Part shown: positions 6,795 through 14,979 of the stretch, piece after piece | How the letters are laid out: each line of letters opens with the position of its first letter | Position numbering within the stretch: the stretch's first letter is position 1 | NCBI GenBank assembly: GCA_015485235.1 | Contig: WFTX01000130.1 | Location: 1-21,510 of the forward strand | Reading direction: 5' to 3' | Source: Nitrospirota bacterium | GTDB taxonomy: Bacteria > Nitrospirota > Thermodesulfovibrionia > Thermodesulfovibrionales > JdFR-85 | DNA: 21,510 nt | Made by a program: the position numbers and the translations under genes | The notes under the pieces: generated by a model | What the model saw: the letters and a program-made list of their open reading frames with translations, nothing else | Database searches by the model: none | What the model was told of the DNA's origin: nothing

Positions 6795-7847
6795 ATGAAT
6801 GTGGAGAGCCTTGTTGCAAGGGTAAAACACAACTGTAATGTATCAGATGCAAGATTCTGGGGGTACTACTCACTCTGTGGGATGTTGATACGGATGAGGT
6901 CACTGTACCGGGCGGAACAGGGGATGATGCCCTGGGAACCGATCAATGGAGACGAGATAGGGAAGTGGATTGCAGAGAGGGAACGTCTGTGGGAATCCCT
7001 TGAAAATGATGACTACATCAACTTGGAGTTTGACGAAGAAGAGTGTGATCCCTTTGATCCGGCAAGGATAAATGACAGGATTTCAGGAGATGGTCTGGTT
7101 TATGGTGCAGGCTACGGTATTTTTGCCAAACCGACCTTTTTTCTTGCCAGGACTGCAAGTGTCGAAAGCAGAGACAATTACAGGGTCATCATCACAGGGG
7201 ATGAACTCTGCCGGGACCTCTCTGCCTCTCCGGCGATGCAGCAGGGTGGGGTGATAGTCATAAGGCGGTTTCCCCTGCTTTCCTTCATATGGGAGAGGCT
7301 GACCGAACTGAGGGGGAGAAGATTCCCGGGCCTTCTTCAGGAGGTTTTTTCCCTTTACAGCATAGACCCGGAGGACAAAAATGACGGTAGATTAAAAGAG
7401 TCTGTTGAGAAACTTGCCGATGATATCACAGGGCTTCTCATACACCATGAACTGGGAGAGGCCGAATGGGCTGATGATGACTGGCTTGAACTTCTTGGCT
7501 CGGTCAGGGAGAGGGAACTGGAATTCGAGCTGAGGGCTATAAAGGACATGCTTGCAGATGCTGCCATCACAGGGCCTCTCCGCAGGATAATCAATGCAAG
7601 GGATCATAAGGGGCTGTACCTCTACATGTTTATCCTCGATCCATACAGGAGGAAGCTCTTTCCTGAACTTCTGCAGGCATTCCAGACACTGGTGGGAAGC
7701 GGTTCCTGGGGGCCCTTTGATGATATCTTCGAGGATCTTTTCGGAAAGGTCCGGTTTCTTTATGATGAGATCCTTAATGGGTGGAGGGAGAGTGGTGATC
7801 TGAGCCTGGTGAAAAGGATCCTTTCCGGACAGCTGGCAGGGGAATGA
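6795..7847 (+). CDS. Sfum_1244-type conserved hypothetical protein (350 aa)
   Basis: The N-terminal region (ESLVARVKHNCNVSDARFWGYYSLCGMLIRMRSLYR, residues 4-39, then PWEP and W59/W66) matches my memory of the family named after Syntrophobacter fumaroxidans Sfum_1244, found in sulfate reducers and related anaerobes; I cannot verify this here. The protein is acidic and mainly helical, with no signal peptide or membrane segment, so it should be cytoplasmic. No catalytic motif is visible. The start at 6795 is preferred because the family's conserved N-terminus begins there, although the ribosome binding site is poor and ATG 6759 is also in frame. It diverges from the nuclease-like gene across only 66 bases, so their promoters must lie back to back or overlap. 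Confidence 0.65.
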   Translation: MNVESLVARVKHNCNVSDARFWGYYSLCGMLIRMRSLYRAEQGMMPWEPINGDEIGKWIAERERLWESLENDDYINLEFDEEECDPFDPARINDRISGDGLVYGAGYGIFAKPTFFLARTASVESRDNYRVIITGDELCRDLSASPAMQQGGVIVIRRFPLLSFIWERLTELRGRRFPGLLQEVFSLYSIDPEDKNDGRLKESVEKLADDITGLLIHHELGEAEWADDDWLELLGSVRERELEFELRAIKDMLADAAITGPLRRIINARDHKGLYLYMFILDPYRRKLFPELLQAFQTLVGSGSWGPFDDIFEDLFGKVRFLYDEILNGWRESGDLSLVKRILSGQLAGE

Positions 7848-8020
7848 ATGCAGGTATTCTTTCTCTTCCTGTTTTATTTCAAAGTCCTCTGAAGGTATAA
7901 TAATCCTGACTTCAGTGACATAGGATCGATGAGAATGGATGTGTTTGGCTCAGGAGGGTTGTGAACCGGAAGTCCTGTTTGCATTGCTGATCTTCGCATT
8001 TTAAAAGGAGAAGAGCTGAT
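7848..8020 (+). promoter_or_regulatory. Leader and putative promoter of hisD
   Basis: TATAAT at 7896-7901 is a good -10 box, but the -35 region (7872-7878, TTTTATT) is poor. The following leader of about 110 nt can form GACTTC (7910-7915) / GAAGTC (7969-7974) and a small GGTT-GTG-AACC hairpin around 7958-7968. I see no histidine-codon-rich leader peptide. The hisD ribosome binding site AAGGAG is at 8005-8010. Confidence 0.35.
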
Positions 8021-9313
8021 ATGATGAGACTGATTGAGTCAGAAAGACAGTTGAACCGCTTCATGTCCCTGCTTAAAAAACGTGCAGAGGGCATAGATGA
8101 AGATGTCCTTAAGTCTGTCAGAAAAATCCTTGATGATGTCCGGGAGAGGGGTGACAGGGCTCTCAGGGAATATACGGAAAGGTTTGACGGTCTGAGGCTC
8201 AGGAATCTCAGGCTCTCACAGGAAGAGATCCGGCGTGCCGCAGAAAAGACTCCTCCTGAGATACGGAAGGCACTCAGAATCTCGGCAGCCAGGATCAGGC
8301 GGTTTCACCAGAAGCAGATGGAGAGGTCCTGGAGTTACAGAGAGGACGGTGCCCTTTTAGGACAGATAATCCAGCCCCTTGAACGTGTCGGTGTGTATGT
8401 GCCAGGAGGGAAGGCTTCCTATCCTTCCACGGTGCTAATGAATGTGATTCCCGCCCAGGTTGCCGGAGTTGATGAGATAGCCCTTACCCTGCCTACACCC
8501 GGTGGTGAGGTCAACCCGGCGGTGATGGCGGCCATTGAACTCATTGGGGTGAAGGAGGTCTATACTGTCGGAGGTGCCCAGGCGATAGGGGCTCTGGCCT
8601 ACGGGACAAAGACCATACGGCCGGTTGACAAGATAGTTGGCCCCGGGAATATATATGTGGCCACGGCAAAGAGGATGGTCTTCGGGCTGGTGGATATTGA
8701 CATGATCGCCGGACCAAGTGAGATCCTGGTGATTGCCGACTTTGACGCTGATCCGGTACTGGTGGCTGCTGATCTGCTCAGCCAGGCAGAACACGATGAG
8801 CTTGCATCGTCGATTCTCATCACTACTTCAAGGAGACTTGCAAGGAAGGTGCAGGATGAGGTCAAGAGGCAGCTCCAGATGCTATCCCGACGGGAGATAG
8901 CTGAAAGATCCCTGAAAAACTTCGGCCGGGTAATATTGACAAAGTCTCTTGAAGAAGCCGTTGAGATTGCAAACAGGATCGCTCCAGAGCACCTTGAGAT
9001 CATGACAGGGAATCCAAGGGGTCTTCTGAAAGGGATCAGAAACGCCGGAGCCATATTCCTCGGTCCCTGGACGCCGGAGCCCATCGGGGATTATTCAGCA
9101 GGGCCGAACCACACACTCCCGACAGGGGGGACAGCCCGTTTCTCTTCACCTCTGGGGGTTTATGACTTCCTGAAACGGTCGAGCCTGCTGATGTTTGAAA
9201 AGAAGGGATTCATGATGCTTGCCGATACTGTTCAGACCCTGGCGGAGGCAGAAGGACTGGAGGCCCATGCAAAGACTGTCAGTCTCCGGCTGGAGCGGGC
9301 AGATCCGGACTGA
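8021..9313 (+). CDS. hisD: Histidinol dehydrogenase (430 aa)
   Basis: Catalyses the last two steps of histidine synthesis, oxidising L-histidinol to histidine via histidinal with two NAD+. Family length and all key residues are present. The zinc ligands of the E. coli enzyme (Q259, H262, D360, H419) correspond to Q255 and H258 in SQAEHDE, D357 in PEPIGDYSAGPNHTLP, and H416 in EGLEAHAKT. The catalytic pair is E323-H324 in APEHLE. The signature from GPGNIYVATAKRMV to AGPSEILVIAD runs 208-240. The start is ATG 8021 with AAGGAG about ten bases upstream; the second Met at 8024 is an alternative. No other his gene is in the window, so hisD is separated from the rest of the pathway here. The next gene follows after one base. 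Confidence 0.97.
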   Translation: MMRLIESERQLNRFMSLLKKRAEGIDEDVLKSVRKILDDVRERGDRALREYTERFDGLRLRNLRLSQEEIRRAAEKTPPEIRKALRISAARIRRFHQKQMERSWSYREDGALLGQIIQPLERVGVYVPGGKASYPSTVLMNVIPAQVAGVDEIALTLPTPGGEVNPAVMAAIELIGVKEVYTVGGAQAIGALAYGTKTIRPVDKIVGPGNIYVATAKRMVFGLVDIDMIAGPSEILVIADFDADPVLVAADLLSQAEHDELASSILITTSRRLARKVQDEVKRQLQMLSRREIAERSLKNFGRVILTKSLEEAVEIANRIAPEHLEIMTGNPRGLLKGIRNAGAIFLGPWTPEPIGDYSAGPNHTLPTGGTARFSSPLGVYDFLKRSSLLMFEKKGFMMLADTVQTLAEAEGLEAHAKTVSLRLERADPD

Positions 9314-9314
9314 G

Positions 9315-9896
9315 ATGGTTTCTGGCGGAGGCGTCTCAGTCAGGCCCACTCCTGGCATAATAGCCTTTTACCTTTTCCTCCTGATCCTTGTCTTTTTTTT
9401 CTATCTCTTTGATCTTCAGGGTCTTACCCTCTCGATCCCCGTACTGATGATCATGTCTCCCCTGATTTTCAGGACGGAAATAAGGCTCTCTGCAGGACTG
9501 AGGAGCCTCGGAGAGGCCCTGCTTCTCTCATCGACGGTACTCCTCCCCCTTGTCTTTTTTGTTCTCGTCAGCGGGGGCCGGTTCATCCTCCCTCCATTAA
9601 GGGCTGTCTCTTTTCACCTCCTGATTGCATCAATACCAGAGGAGGTCTTTTTCAGAGGTGTCTTGCAGGAGAAATCAGGTAACACAGGGAAGGCGGTCTT
9701 TCTTTCGAGTATAGCCTTTACAGGGCTTCACAGCCCGAGATATCTGATAGGTGGTGATCTTTCCGCCATCCTCACATTCTTTCCCTCACTGATTATGGGA
9801 TGGCTTTACATGAAAAAGAGGAACCTTCTCTATCCCATTACCTTCCACTTTCTTTCAAACCTCTTCTTCATAAGCATCCCTGGCCCCCGGCTCTGA
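9315..9896 (+). CDS. CPBP-family intramembrane metalloprotease (193 aa)
   Basis: CPBP (CAAX protease / bacteriocin-processing, Abi) membrane protein. The three motifs are present: E109-E110-V-F-F-R-G at 109-115, the second-motif His H139 in FTGLHSP, and H178-x3-N182 in FHFLSNLFF. Hydrophobic helices lie at about 14-33, 38-51, 67-86, 98-108, 127-140, 148-165 and 172-188. The ATG at 9315 starts one base after the hisD stop, with no strong ribosome binding site, so it probably depends on translational coupling. An upstream in-frame extension exists inside hisD but is merely shadow coding. Bacterial members are linked to prenyl-protein cleavage, bacteriocin immunity or protein maturation; which applies here is unknown. 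Confidence 0.88.
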   Translation: MVSGGGVSVRPTPGIIAFYLFLLILVFFFYLFDLQGLTLSIPVLMIMSPLIFRTEIRLSAGLRSLGEALLLSSTVLLPLVFFVLVSGGRFILPPLRAVSFHLLIASIPEEVFFRGVLQEKSGNTGKAVFLSSIAFTGLHSPRYLIGGDLSAILTFFPSLIMGWLYMKKRNLLYPITFHFLSNLFFISIPGPRL

Positions 9897-9983
9897 AGAG
9901 TCCTGTCTGCTCCTGTTCAGATTTCGACCTGTCAAATTATCAGGAAGGGAGTAAAACTGCTCAGTTCAGGGTAAAATAAAAGT

Positions 9984-10370
9984 ATGAGATGGAAAATTCT
10001 TAAACGAAAAAAGGCGGATAATGATAATGGGCAGGAAGTTGTTAATGCGGCCTCACTACTGCAGGTTTCAGAGTATCAGTTTTTTCAGATCGCATACTAC
10101 CGGTGGTTCGGAAGGAGAGACAGGGAGAGGGAGATCGAGGAAGCCTTCAATGAGTATCTGGACAGAAATGCTGTACCCTACTGGGTCCGGCACCTTTCAC
10201 GAAGGGTTATTGCACTTAACGAACGGAAGATGCTCCGGATTGAAGACTTTGGCATACCACCACCCGAAACATCACTCCGGCTCAGAATAAAGGGCCTGCT
10301 CTTTGTCCTCCTTATAATAGTTGTTCTTCTGGTCCTGATTCTTCTTCTTAGGGACTACCCTTCATTTTAG
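9984..10370 (+). CDS. Small C-terminally anchored membrane protein (128 aa)
   Basis: Unrecognised protein. The N-terminus is strongly basic (MRWKILKRKK), the middle (25-100) is helical and charged (RWFGRRDREREIEEAFNEYL; VRHLSRRVIALNERKMLRIEDFGIPPPE), and residues 104-122 form one long hydrophobic helix (GLLFVLLIIVVLLVLILLL) five residues from the end. This is the layout of a tail-anchored inner-membrane protein with its soluble part in the cytoplasm. The ribosome binding site is weak (CAGGG, well upstream). It is separated by 87 bases from the CPBP protease gene on the same strand and meets carB tail to tail. The short spacer to carB (10371-10412) shows no clear terminator. Confidence 0.65.
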   Translation: MRWKILKRKKADNDNGQEVVNAASLLQVSEYQFFQIAYYRWFGRRDREREIEEAFNEYLDRNAVPYWVRHLSRRVIALNERKMLRIEDFGIPPPETSLRLRIKGLLFVLLIIVVLLVLILLLRDYPSF

Positions 10371-10412
10371 CAGCATACAGAAGCTCCTTTGCCGTTACTG
10401 ATCCGGAAAGCC

Positions 10413-13400
10413 TCAGTCCTTTTTGTGGTATTCCTGGATGGGCATAACAGTCAATGGCCTGTACCTGAAGCCCTTGAGTGCACGGGCGACGGCTCTGGCC
10501 CCTGATATGGTGGTTGTATAGGGGACGCGGTACTGGAGGGCGCTGTGGCGAATGTAATATGAGTCCTGCCTTGCCCTGGCGGATTCGATTGTGTTTATGA
10601 TGAAGCTAATCTCCTTGTTCTTTATAAGGTCGACCACATGGGGCCTCCCTTCCTTGAGTTTGTTTATGACCTCAACCTCAATCCCCCGATCTTTCGGGTA
10701 TGCAGCCGTTCCCCTCGTTGCAACAACTCCGAGTCCTTCTTCTATGAAAATTTTTGCTATTTCCGGGACATGCCTCTTATCTTCATCCCTTACACTTATG
10801 AAGACCTTGCCTCCTTCAGGAATCTGGTTTTTTGCCGATGCCTCCGCCTTGGAGTAGGCAAGGCCGAAATCCAAGTCTATTCCCATCACCTCTCCCGTTG
10901 ATTTCATCTCAGGGCCGAGAATCGTATCAACGCCGGGAAACCTGTCAAAGGGGAAGACAGCCTCCTTCACCGCCACGTGGCTTATGACAGGGTCTGACAC
11001 AAGCCCGAGTTCTCTGAGTTTCTCTCCTGCCATGACCTTCGCCGCCACCTTTGCAAGAGGGATTCCTGTAGCCTTGCTGACATAAGGGACGGTTCTTGAG
11101 GCGCGGGGATTCACCTCAAGTATGTATATCTTATCTTCACCCTGATTCAGGCTCTTTACCGCAAACTGGACATTCATCAGTCCGACCACGCCGAGCTCCA
11201 GGGCGAGGGCCCTCGTCTGCCGTTTGATTTCTTCAACCACTTCAGAGGAAAGGGTGTGGGGGGGGATTGAACAGGCGGAGTCGCCTGAGTGTATCCCTGC
11301 CTCCTCGATATGTTCCATAACTCCACCGATGATTACACTCTCACCATCACTTATTGCATCCACATCAACCTCAGTGGCATCAACGAGATACTTGTCGATA
11401 AGAACCGGGTGCTCAGGAGATGCCTTGACCGCCCGCTTCATGTAGTCAACAAGAGATTCCTCGTCATAAACGATCTCCATCGCCCTGCCGCCCAGGACAT
11501 AGGAGGGCCTTACCATGACAGGATACCCTATTTTTGAAGCCACCTTGACGGCCTCTTCTATGCTCAATGCAGTATCACTTTCAGGCTGTCTGAGGTCTAA
11601 TTTGTGGAGGAGTTCCTTGAACCGTTTCCTGTCTTCAGCCCTGTCAATGGCGTCAGGCGGTGTTCCTAAAATTTGTACGCCTTCCCTCTCAAGGGGAACG
11701 GCAAGCTTGAGGGGGGTCTGGCCCCCGAACTGGACTATTACGCCTTCCGGTTTTTCCACGTCTATGATATTGAGGACGTCCTCAAGTGTGAGAGGCTCGA
11801 AATACAGCCTGTCCGAGGTATCATAGTCCGTGCTCACGGTCTCGGGGTTGCAGTTCACCATGATAGTCTCATATCCCAGTTCCCTGAGTGCGAATACGGC
11901 ATGGACACAGCAGTAGTCGAACTCTATCCCCTGGCCTATCCGGTTGGGGCCGCTTCCAAGAATCATTATCTTTCTTCTGTCAGAGGGGTTGGCTTCACAC
12001 TCCGCTGAGTTTCCGCTTCCTGTTTCTGAATCCTTACTTTTCAATTTATACATTGGTCTTTCATAAGTCGAGTACAGATAGGGTGTATATGCCTCGAACT
12101 CTGCAGCACAGGTGTCCACCATCTTGTATACTGCCCGCATGCCCAGGTTCTTCCTTGTCTTCCTGATCTCCTCTTCCGTGAGTCCGGCAATGTCGGCAAT
12201 TCTTCTGTCAGAAAAGCCGAGGGACTTTGCCTGCTGGAGGAGTTCAGGATTTTCCAGTATTTCCTGCACAGAGTTTCTTATCCGGTCTTCAAACTCCACT
12301 ATCTCCCGTATATTGTTCAGGAACCAGGGATCTATCCATGTCAGTTCATTTATCTCCTCCACGCTCATTCCCTGCCTGAAGGCCTCTGCAAGATACCATA
12401 TTCTCTCACTGTTAGGCGTCTTCAGCCCTTCCCTGAGTTTGTCCTGATCAGTCTTCCTCTCATCAAAGCCGTAACTGTCAATCTCGAGGCTCCTTATGGC
12501 CTTCTGGAGGGATTCCTTGAATGTCCTCCCGATTGACATCACCTCCCCGACGGACTTCATCTGCGTTGTGAGTGCAGGGTCGGCCTCAGGGAATTTTTCA
12601 AAGGCGAACCTCGGTACCTTTGTGACTACATAGTCGATGGTCGGTTCGAAACTGGCAGGGGTTTCCCTCGTAATATCGTTTGGTATCTCATCAAGGGTTA
12701 GACCAACGGCAAGTTTTGCAGCGATCTTTGCAATAGGAAATCCTGTGGCCTTTGATGCAAGGGCGGAAGAACGGGAGACCCGCGGGTTCATCTCTATCAC
12801 CACCATCCGTCCATCAGAGGGGTTCAGGGCGAACTGGATATTGCTTCCTCCAGTGTCAACGCCTATCTCCCTGATAACCGCTATTGCAGCGTCTCTCATC
12901 CTCTGGTACTCCCTGTCCGTAAGGGTCTGGGCGGGGGCAACGGTGATGGAGTCCCCTGTATGGACACCCATCGGGTCAAGGTTCTCAATGGAGCATATTA
13001 TGACCACATTGTCATTCATGTCGCGCATCACCTCGAGTTCAAACTCCTTCCAGCCAAGGACTGATTCCTCCACAAGTACCTGACTGACCGGACTGAGCTT
13101 GAGGGCATTTTCAAGGAGTTCCCTGTACTCTTCCATGTTATAGGCTACTGCTCCTCCTGTACCGCCAAGGGTGAAGGCAGGTCTGAGTATGGCAGGAAAT
13201 TTCACGAACTCTATGGCCTCAAGGCCCTCTTCCATGGATTTGACTGCTGCTGATCTCGGGATCTCAAGACCGATCTTTTCCATGGCCTCCTTGAAGAGAT
13301 CCCTGTCCTCAGCCTTCTGTATGGCATGAATCCTGGCCCCTATAAGTTCAACGCCGTACCGGTCAAGTATTCCTGCCTCTGAAAGCTCCACGGCAAGGTT

Positions 13401-13688
13401 GAGGGCCGTCTGCCCGCCCATGGTGGGCAGGAGGGCATCGGGCCTTTCCCTTTCTATAATCATTTCAAGAATCTCAGTAGTCAGAGGTTCTATATAGGTG
13501 GCATCTGCCATCTCGGGGTCTGTCATTATGGTGGCAGGATTCGAGTTGACCAGGACCACCTCGTATCCGAGTTCTCTCAATGACTTGCAGGCCTGGGTGC
13601 CTGAGTAGTCGAACTCACAGGCCTGGCCTATAACAATGGGACCTGAACCGATCAGAAGTATTTTCTTGATGTCTTTTCTCTTTGGCAC
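10413..13688 (-). CDS. carB: Carbamoyl-phosphate synthase, large subunit (1091 aa)
   Basis: Makes carbamoyl phosphate from bicarbonate, 2 ATP and the ammonia passed on by CarA, feeding pyrimidine and arginine synthesis. Both homologous ATP-grasp halves are complete: the first opens with KKILLIGSGPIVIGQACEF and the second with KIMILGSGPNRIGQGIEFDY. The allosteric MGS-like domain ends the protein (FISVRDEDKRHVPEIAKIF to ARALKG). The start is taken as GTG 13688, giving the canonical MPKRKDIKKIL beginning with GAGG five bases upstream; GTG 13694 would add two residues. The protein is slightly long because about 19 residues (544-562, 12003-12059) are inserted between STYE and ECEANPS at the junction of the halves, where E. 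coli reads STYEEECEANPS. carB is last in the pyr operon, separated from carA by two unrelated genes. Confidence 0.98.
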   Translation of the reverse strand: MPKRKDIKKILLIGSGPIVIGQACEFDYSGTQACKSLRELGYEVVLVNSNPATIMTDPEMADATYIEPLTTEILEMIIERERPDALLPTMGGQTALNLAVELSEAGILDRYGVELIGARIHAIQKAEDRDLFKEAMEKIGLEIPRSAAVKSMEEGLEAIEFVKFPAILRPAFTLGGTGGAVAYNMEEYRELLENALKLSPVSQVLVEESVLGWKEFELEVMRDMNDNVVIICSIENLDPMGVHTGDSITVAPAQTLTDREYQRMRDAAIAVIREIGVDTGGSNIQFALNPSDGRMVVIEMNPRVSRSSALASKATGFPIAKIAAKLAVGLTLDEIPNDITRETPASFEPTIDYVVTKVPRFAFEKFPEADPALTTQMKSVGEVMSIGRTFKESLQKAIRSLEIDSYGFDERKTDQDKLREGLKTPNSERIWYLAEAFRQGMSVEEINELTWIDPWFLNNIREIVEFEDRIRNSVQEILENPELLQQAKSLGFSDRRIADIAGLTEEEIRKTRKNLGMRAVYKMVDTCAAEFEAYTPYLYSTYERPMYKLKSKDSETGSGNSAECEANPSDRRKIMILGSGPNRIGQGIEFDYCCVHAVFALRELGYETIMVNCNPETVSTDYDTSDRLYFEPLTLEDVLNIIDVEKPEGVIVQFGGQTPLKLAVPLEREGVQILGTPPDAIDRAEDRKRFKELLHKLDLRQPESDTALSIEEAVKVASKIGYPVMVRPSYVLGGRAMEIVYDEESLVDYMKRAVKASPEHPVLIDKYLVDATEVDVDAISDGESVIIGGVMEHIEEAGIHSGDSACSIPPHTLSSEVVEEIKRQTRALALELGVVGLMNVQFAVKSLNQGEDKIYILEVNPRASRTVPYVSKATGIPLAKVAAKVMAGEKLRELGLVSDPVISHVAVKEAVFPFDRFPGVDTILGPEMKSTGEVMGIDLDFGLAYSKAEASAKNQIPEGGKVFISVRDEDKRHVPEIAKIFIEEGLGVVATRGTAAYPKDRGIEVEVINKLKEGRPHVVDLIKNKEISFIINTIESARARQDSYYIRHSALQYRVPYTTTISGARAVARALKGFRYRPLTVMPIQEYHKKD
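12003..12059 (-). other. 19-residue insertion in the mid-linker of CarB
   Basis: The inserted text starts RPMYKLKSKDSETG and is low complexity (Lys/Ser/Gly). It splits the otherwise conserved STYE-ECEANPS join between the carboxyphosphate and carbamoyl-phosphate halves and keeps the frame. It is likely a surface loop and does not touch catalytic motifs. Confidence 0.7.
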
Positions 13689-13710
13689 TTTCACCTCATA
13701 GCAGTCTATT

Positions 13711-13794
13711 TAACCTGACTTGAGCGATTTTTCAGCCCGACACTCCAGAAATCTTCCGCCTGCCCTGCTCATAAAAATCACTCAAGTCAGGTTA
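13711..13794. repeat. 22-bp inverted repeat around a 40-nt core, upstream of carB
   Basis: The left arm at 13711-13732 (TAACCTGACTTGAG-C-GATTTTT) and the right arm at 13773-13794 are complementary with one mismatch. The core is 13733-13772. The right arm supplies the last codon and stop of the 201-residue membrane protein gene. On the minus strand the transcript would fold into a long stem just before carB. No U-run follows, so it is not a standard terminator. It may be an RNA-processing stem, a regulatory hairpin or a tiny palindromic repeat element. Confidence 0.75.
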
Positions 13795-14392
13795 TAAAAC
13801 TTTTTATTTTCTCCGCAACACCCTCTACATCCGTCCGGTCAGTCGTTGTCAGGATCGTGTGTTTTGCATCACCAAAGTCAAGATCAAGATTGTAAAATTC
13901 CTGGACTTCACCAAATCCGGGTATTACTGTTCCATGCTGAAGAGCGATCTTTTCCACAAAGGCGATAGCATCGGGGTTTTCCGGCTCAATCCTGACATGG
14001 CTTATATCCATCCTCTTTAGTTCTGCAAGAGACCTCCTTACGGTCTTGCCGAAGAGGGGCCTCTTGAGTGAGATGGCTATATCTCCGGCTCTGATGTCAA
14101 AGGTGGTTTCGAGGTAGGGCTCCTTGAAAACAAAAAACCTCACGAAGGGAAAGCTCGCTCCGAAGAGGATTACTGCAAGGATGTAGTGTAGCAACCTCAG
14201 TTCACCAGACAGGGCAAAATATATGAGAAGCCCCACCGCCAGGACTGCGGAGACAAAACTCGTTGCAAGTTCCCGGCTGAAAATACCGCTGTGAAGCACG
14301 CTTCCCTTCTCTGCCCTGAACGATTTCGCTCTCAGGGTAATCCTGCCTTCCTCGATCGTGAGGGAAAATCTCTCCTCTTTATTGTTCTCCAT
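13787..14392 (-). CDS. Two-TM membrane protein of unknown function (201 aa)
   Basis: Start ATG 14392 with AAGG eight bases upstream, overlapping the nitroreductase-family gene by 14 bases, so translation is coupled. The N-terminal 40 residues are polar and beta-prone. Two adjacent hydrophobic helices (about 44-62 and 67-89) form a hairpin, and residues 90-201 make a soluble cytoplasmic domain (YLETTFDIRAGDIAISL and RSLAELKRMDISHVRIE look like beta-strands of a PH-like or YdbS-like membrane-proximal fold; this is inference). No catalytic motif is visible. It lies within the pyr operon between the nitroreductase-family gene and carB without an obvious link to pyrimidine synthesis. Its stop codon is inside the inverted repeat at 13711-13794. 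Confidence 0.75.
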   Translation of the reverse strand: MENNKEERFSLTIEEGRITLRAKSFRAEKGSVLHSGIFSRELATSFVSAVLAVGLLIYFALSGELRLLHYILAVILFGASFPFVRFFVFKEPYLETTFDIRAGDIAISLKRPLFGKTVRRSLAELKRMDISHVRIEPENPDAIAFVEKIALQHGTVIPGFGEVQEFYNLDLDFGDAKHTILTTTDRTDVEGVAEKIKSFIT

Positions 14393-14927
14393 CCCTTAAT
14401 CCTTTACCGTAATGTTCTGAGAATACCTTCTCGTACTGGAGGTAACCCTCAGGATGGGGTGGTTTCTCCTCGGCAGGATAGCCAATGGCGATTATGGACT
14501 CAACGGTCATATGCTCCGGTATTCCCAATGTTTCCTTTATATAGTCCCCAGCAGTCTTTGAGTTGTTGTGCATCCTCTTTCTTATCTGGATCCAGCAACT
14601 CCCGAGCCCCAGATTGTGAGAAGCAAGCTGAATGATTATTGAGGCGATGGAGCAGTCCTCCACCCAGACATCACATTTGTCGGGGTCAGCCAGTACCACT
14701 ATCGCAAGGGGAGCACCCTTCAGAAAGGAAGAGCCGTGCTCTTTTGCCCTTGAAAGGCTCTCAAGGAGCCCCCTGTCTCTGACGACTATGAACTCCCAGG
14801 GGTTGAGGCCTCGTGACGAGGGTGAGCGAAGAGCCGCCTCGATTATCATCTCAATCTTTTCCGGCTCGACATCACGTGCTTCAAACCTTCTTATGCTCCT
14901 TCTTTTTCGTATCAGATCAATAAACAT
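14379..14927 (-). CDS. Nitroreductase-family FMN flavoprotein (182 aa)
   Basis: FMN-dependent oxidoreductase of the nitroreductase superfamily. Typical phosphate/FMN segments are RKRRSIRRFE (7-16) and SPSSRGLNPWEFIVVRD (35-51). The usual C-terminal FMN loop appears as LGLGSCWIQIRKR (106-118) with IAIGYPAEEKPPHP (146-159). The start is set at the internal ATG 14927, because AAGGAG is four to five bases upstream of it, whereas ATG 14942, five codons earlier, has no ribosome binding site. It stands between carA and carB in the pyr operon. Family members reduce nitro compounds, quinones, flavins or enoates; the substrate here is unknown, and I see nothing that makes it a dihydroorotate dehydrogenase. 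Confidence 0.85.
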   Translation of the reverse strand: MFIDLIRKRRSIRRFEARDVEPEKIEMIIEAALRSPSSRGLNPWEFIVVRDRGLLESLSRAKEHGSSFLKGAPLAIVVLADPDKCDVWVEDCSIASIIIQLASHNLGLGSCWIQIRKRMHNNSKTAGDYIKETLGIPEHMTVESIIAIGYPAEEKPPHPEGYLQYEKVFSEHYGKGLRDGEQ

Positions 14928-14979
14928 CTTTCTCCTTGTCATATAAATAACCAGCAGATTTTACGAACCTGGTCTTTCC

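Noticed and set aside
7950..7975. T-box-like string AGGGTTGTGAACCGG in the hisD leader
   Set aside because: Two bases too long between AGGGT and ACCG, no GCG after it, and no specifier loop or terminator pair was found.
10371..10412. Bidirectional terminator between the 128-residue gene and carB
   Set aside because: A T5 run exists at 10420-10424, but the only stem before it is three base pairs.
12637..13083. 148-residue plus-strand frame, like several others opposite carB, carA and pyrC
   Set aside because: Antisense shadow of a well-conserved gene; no recognisable protein and no ribosome binding site.
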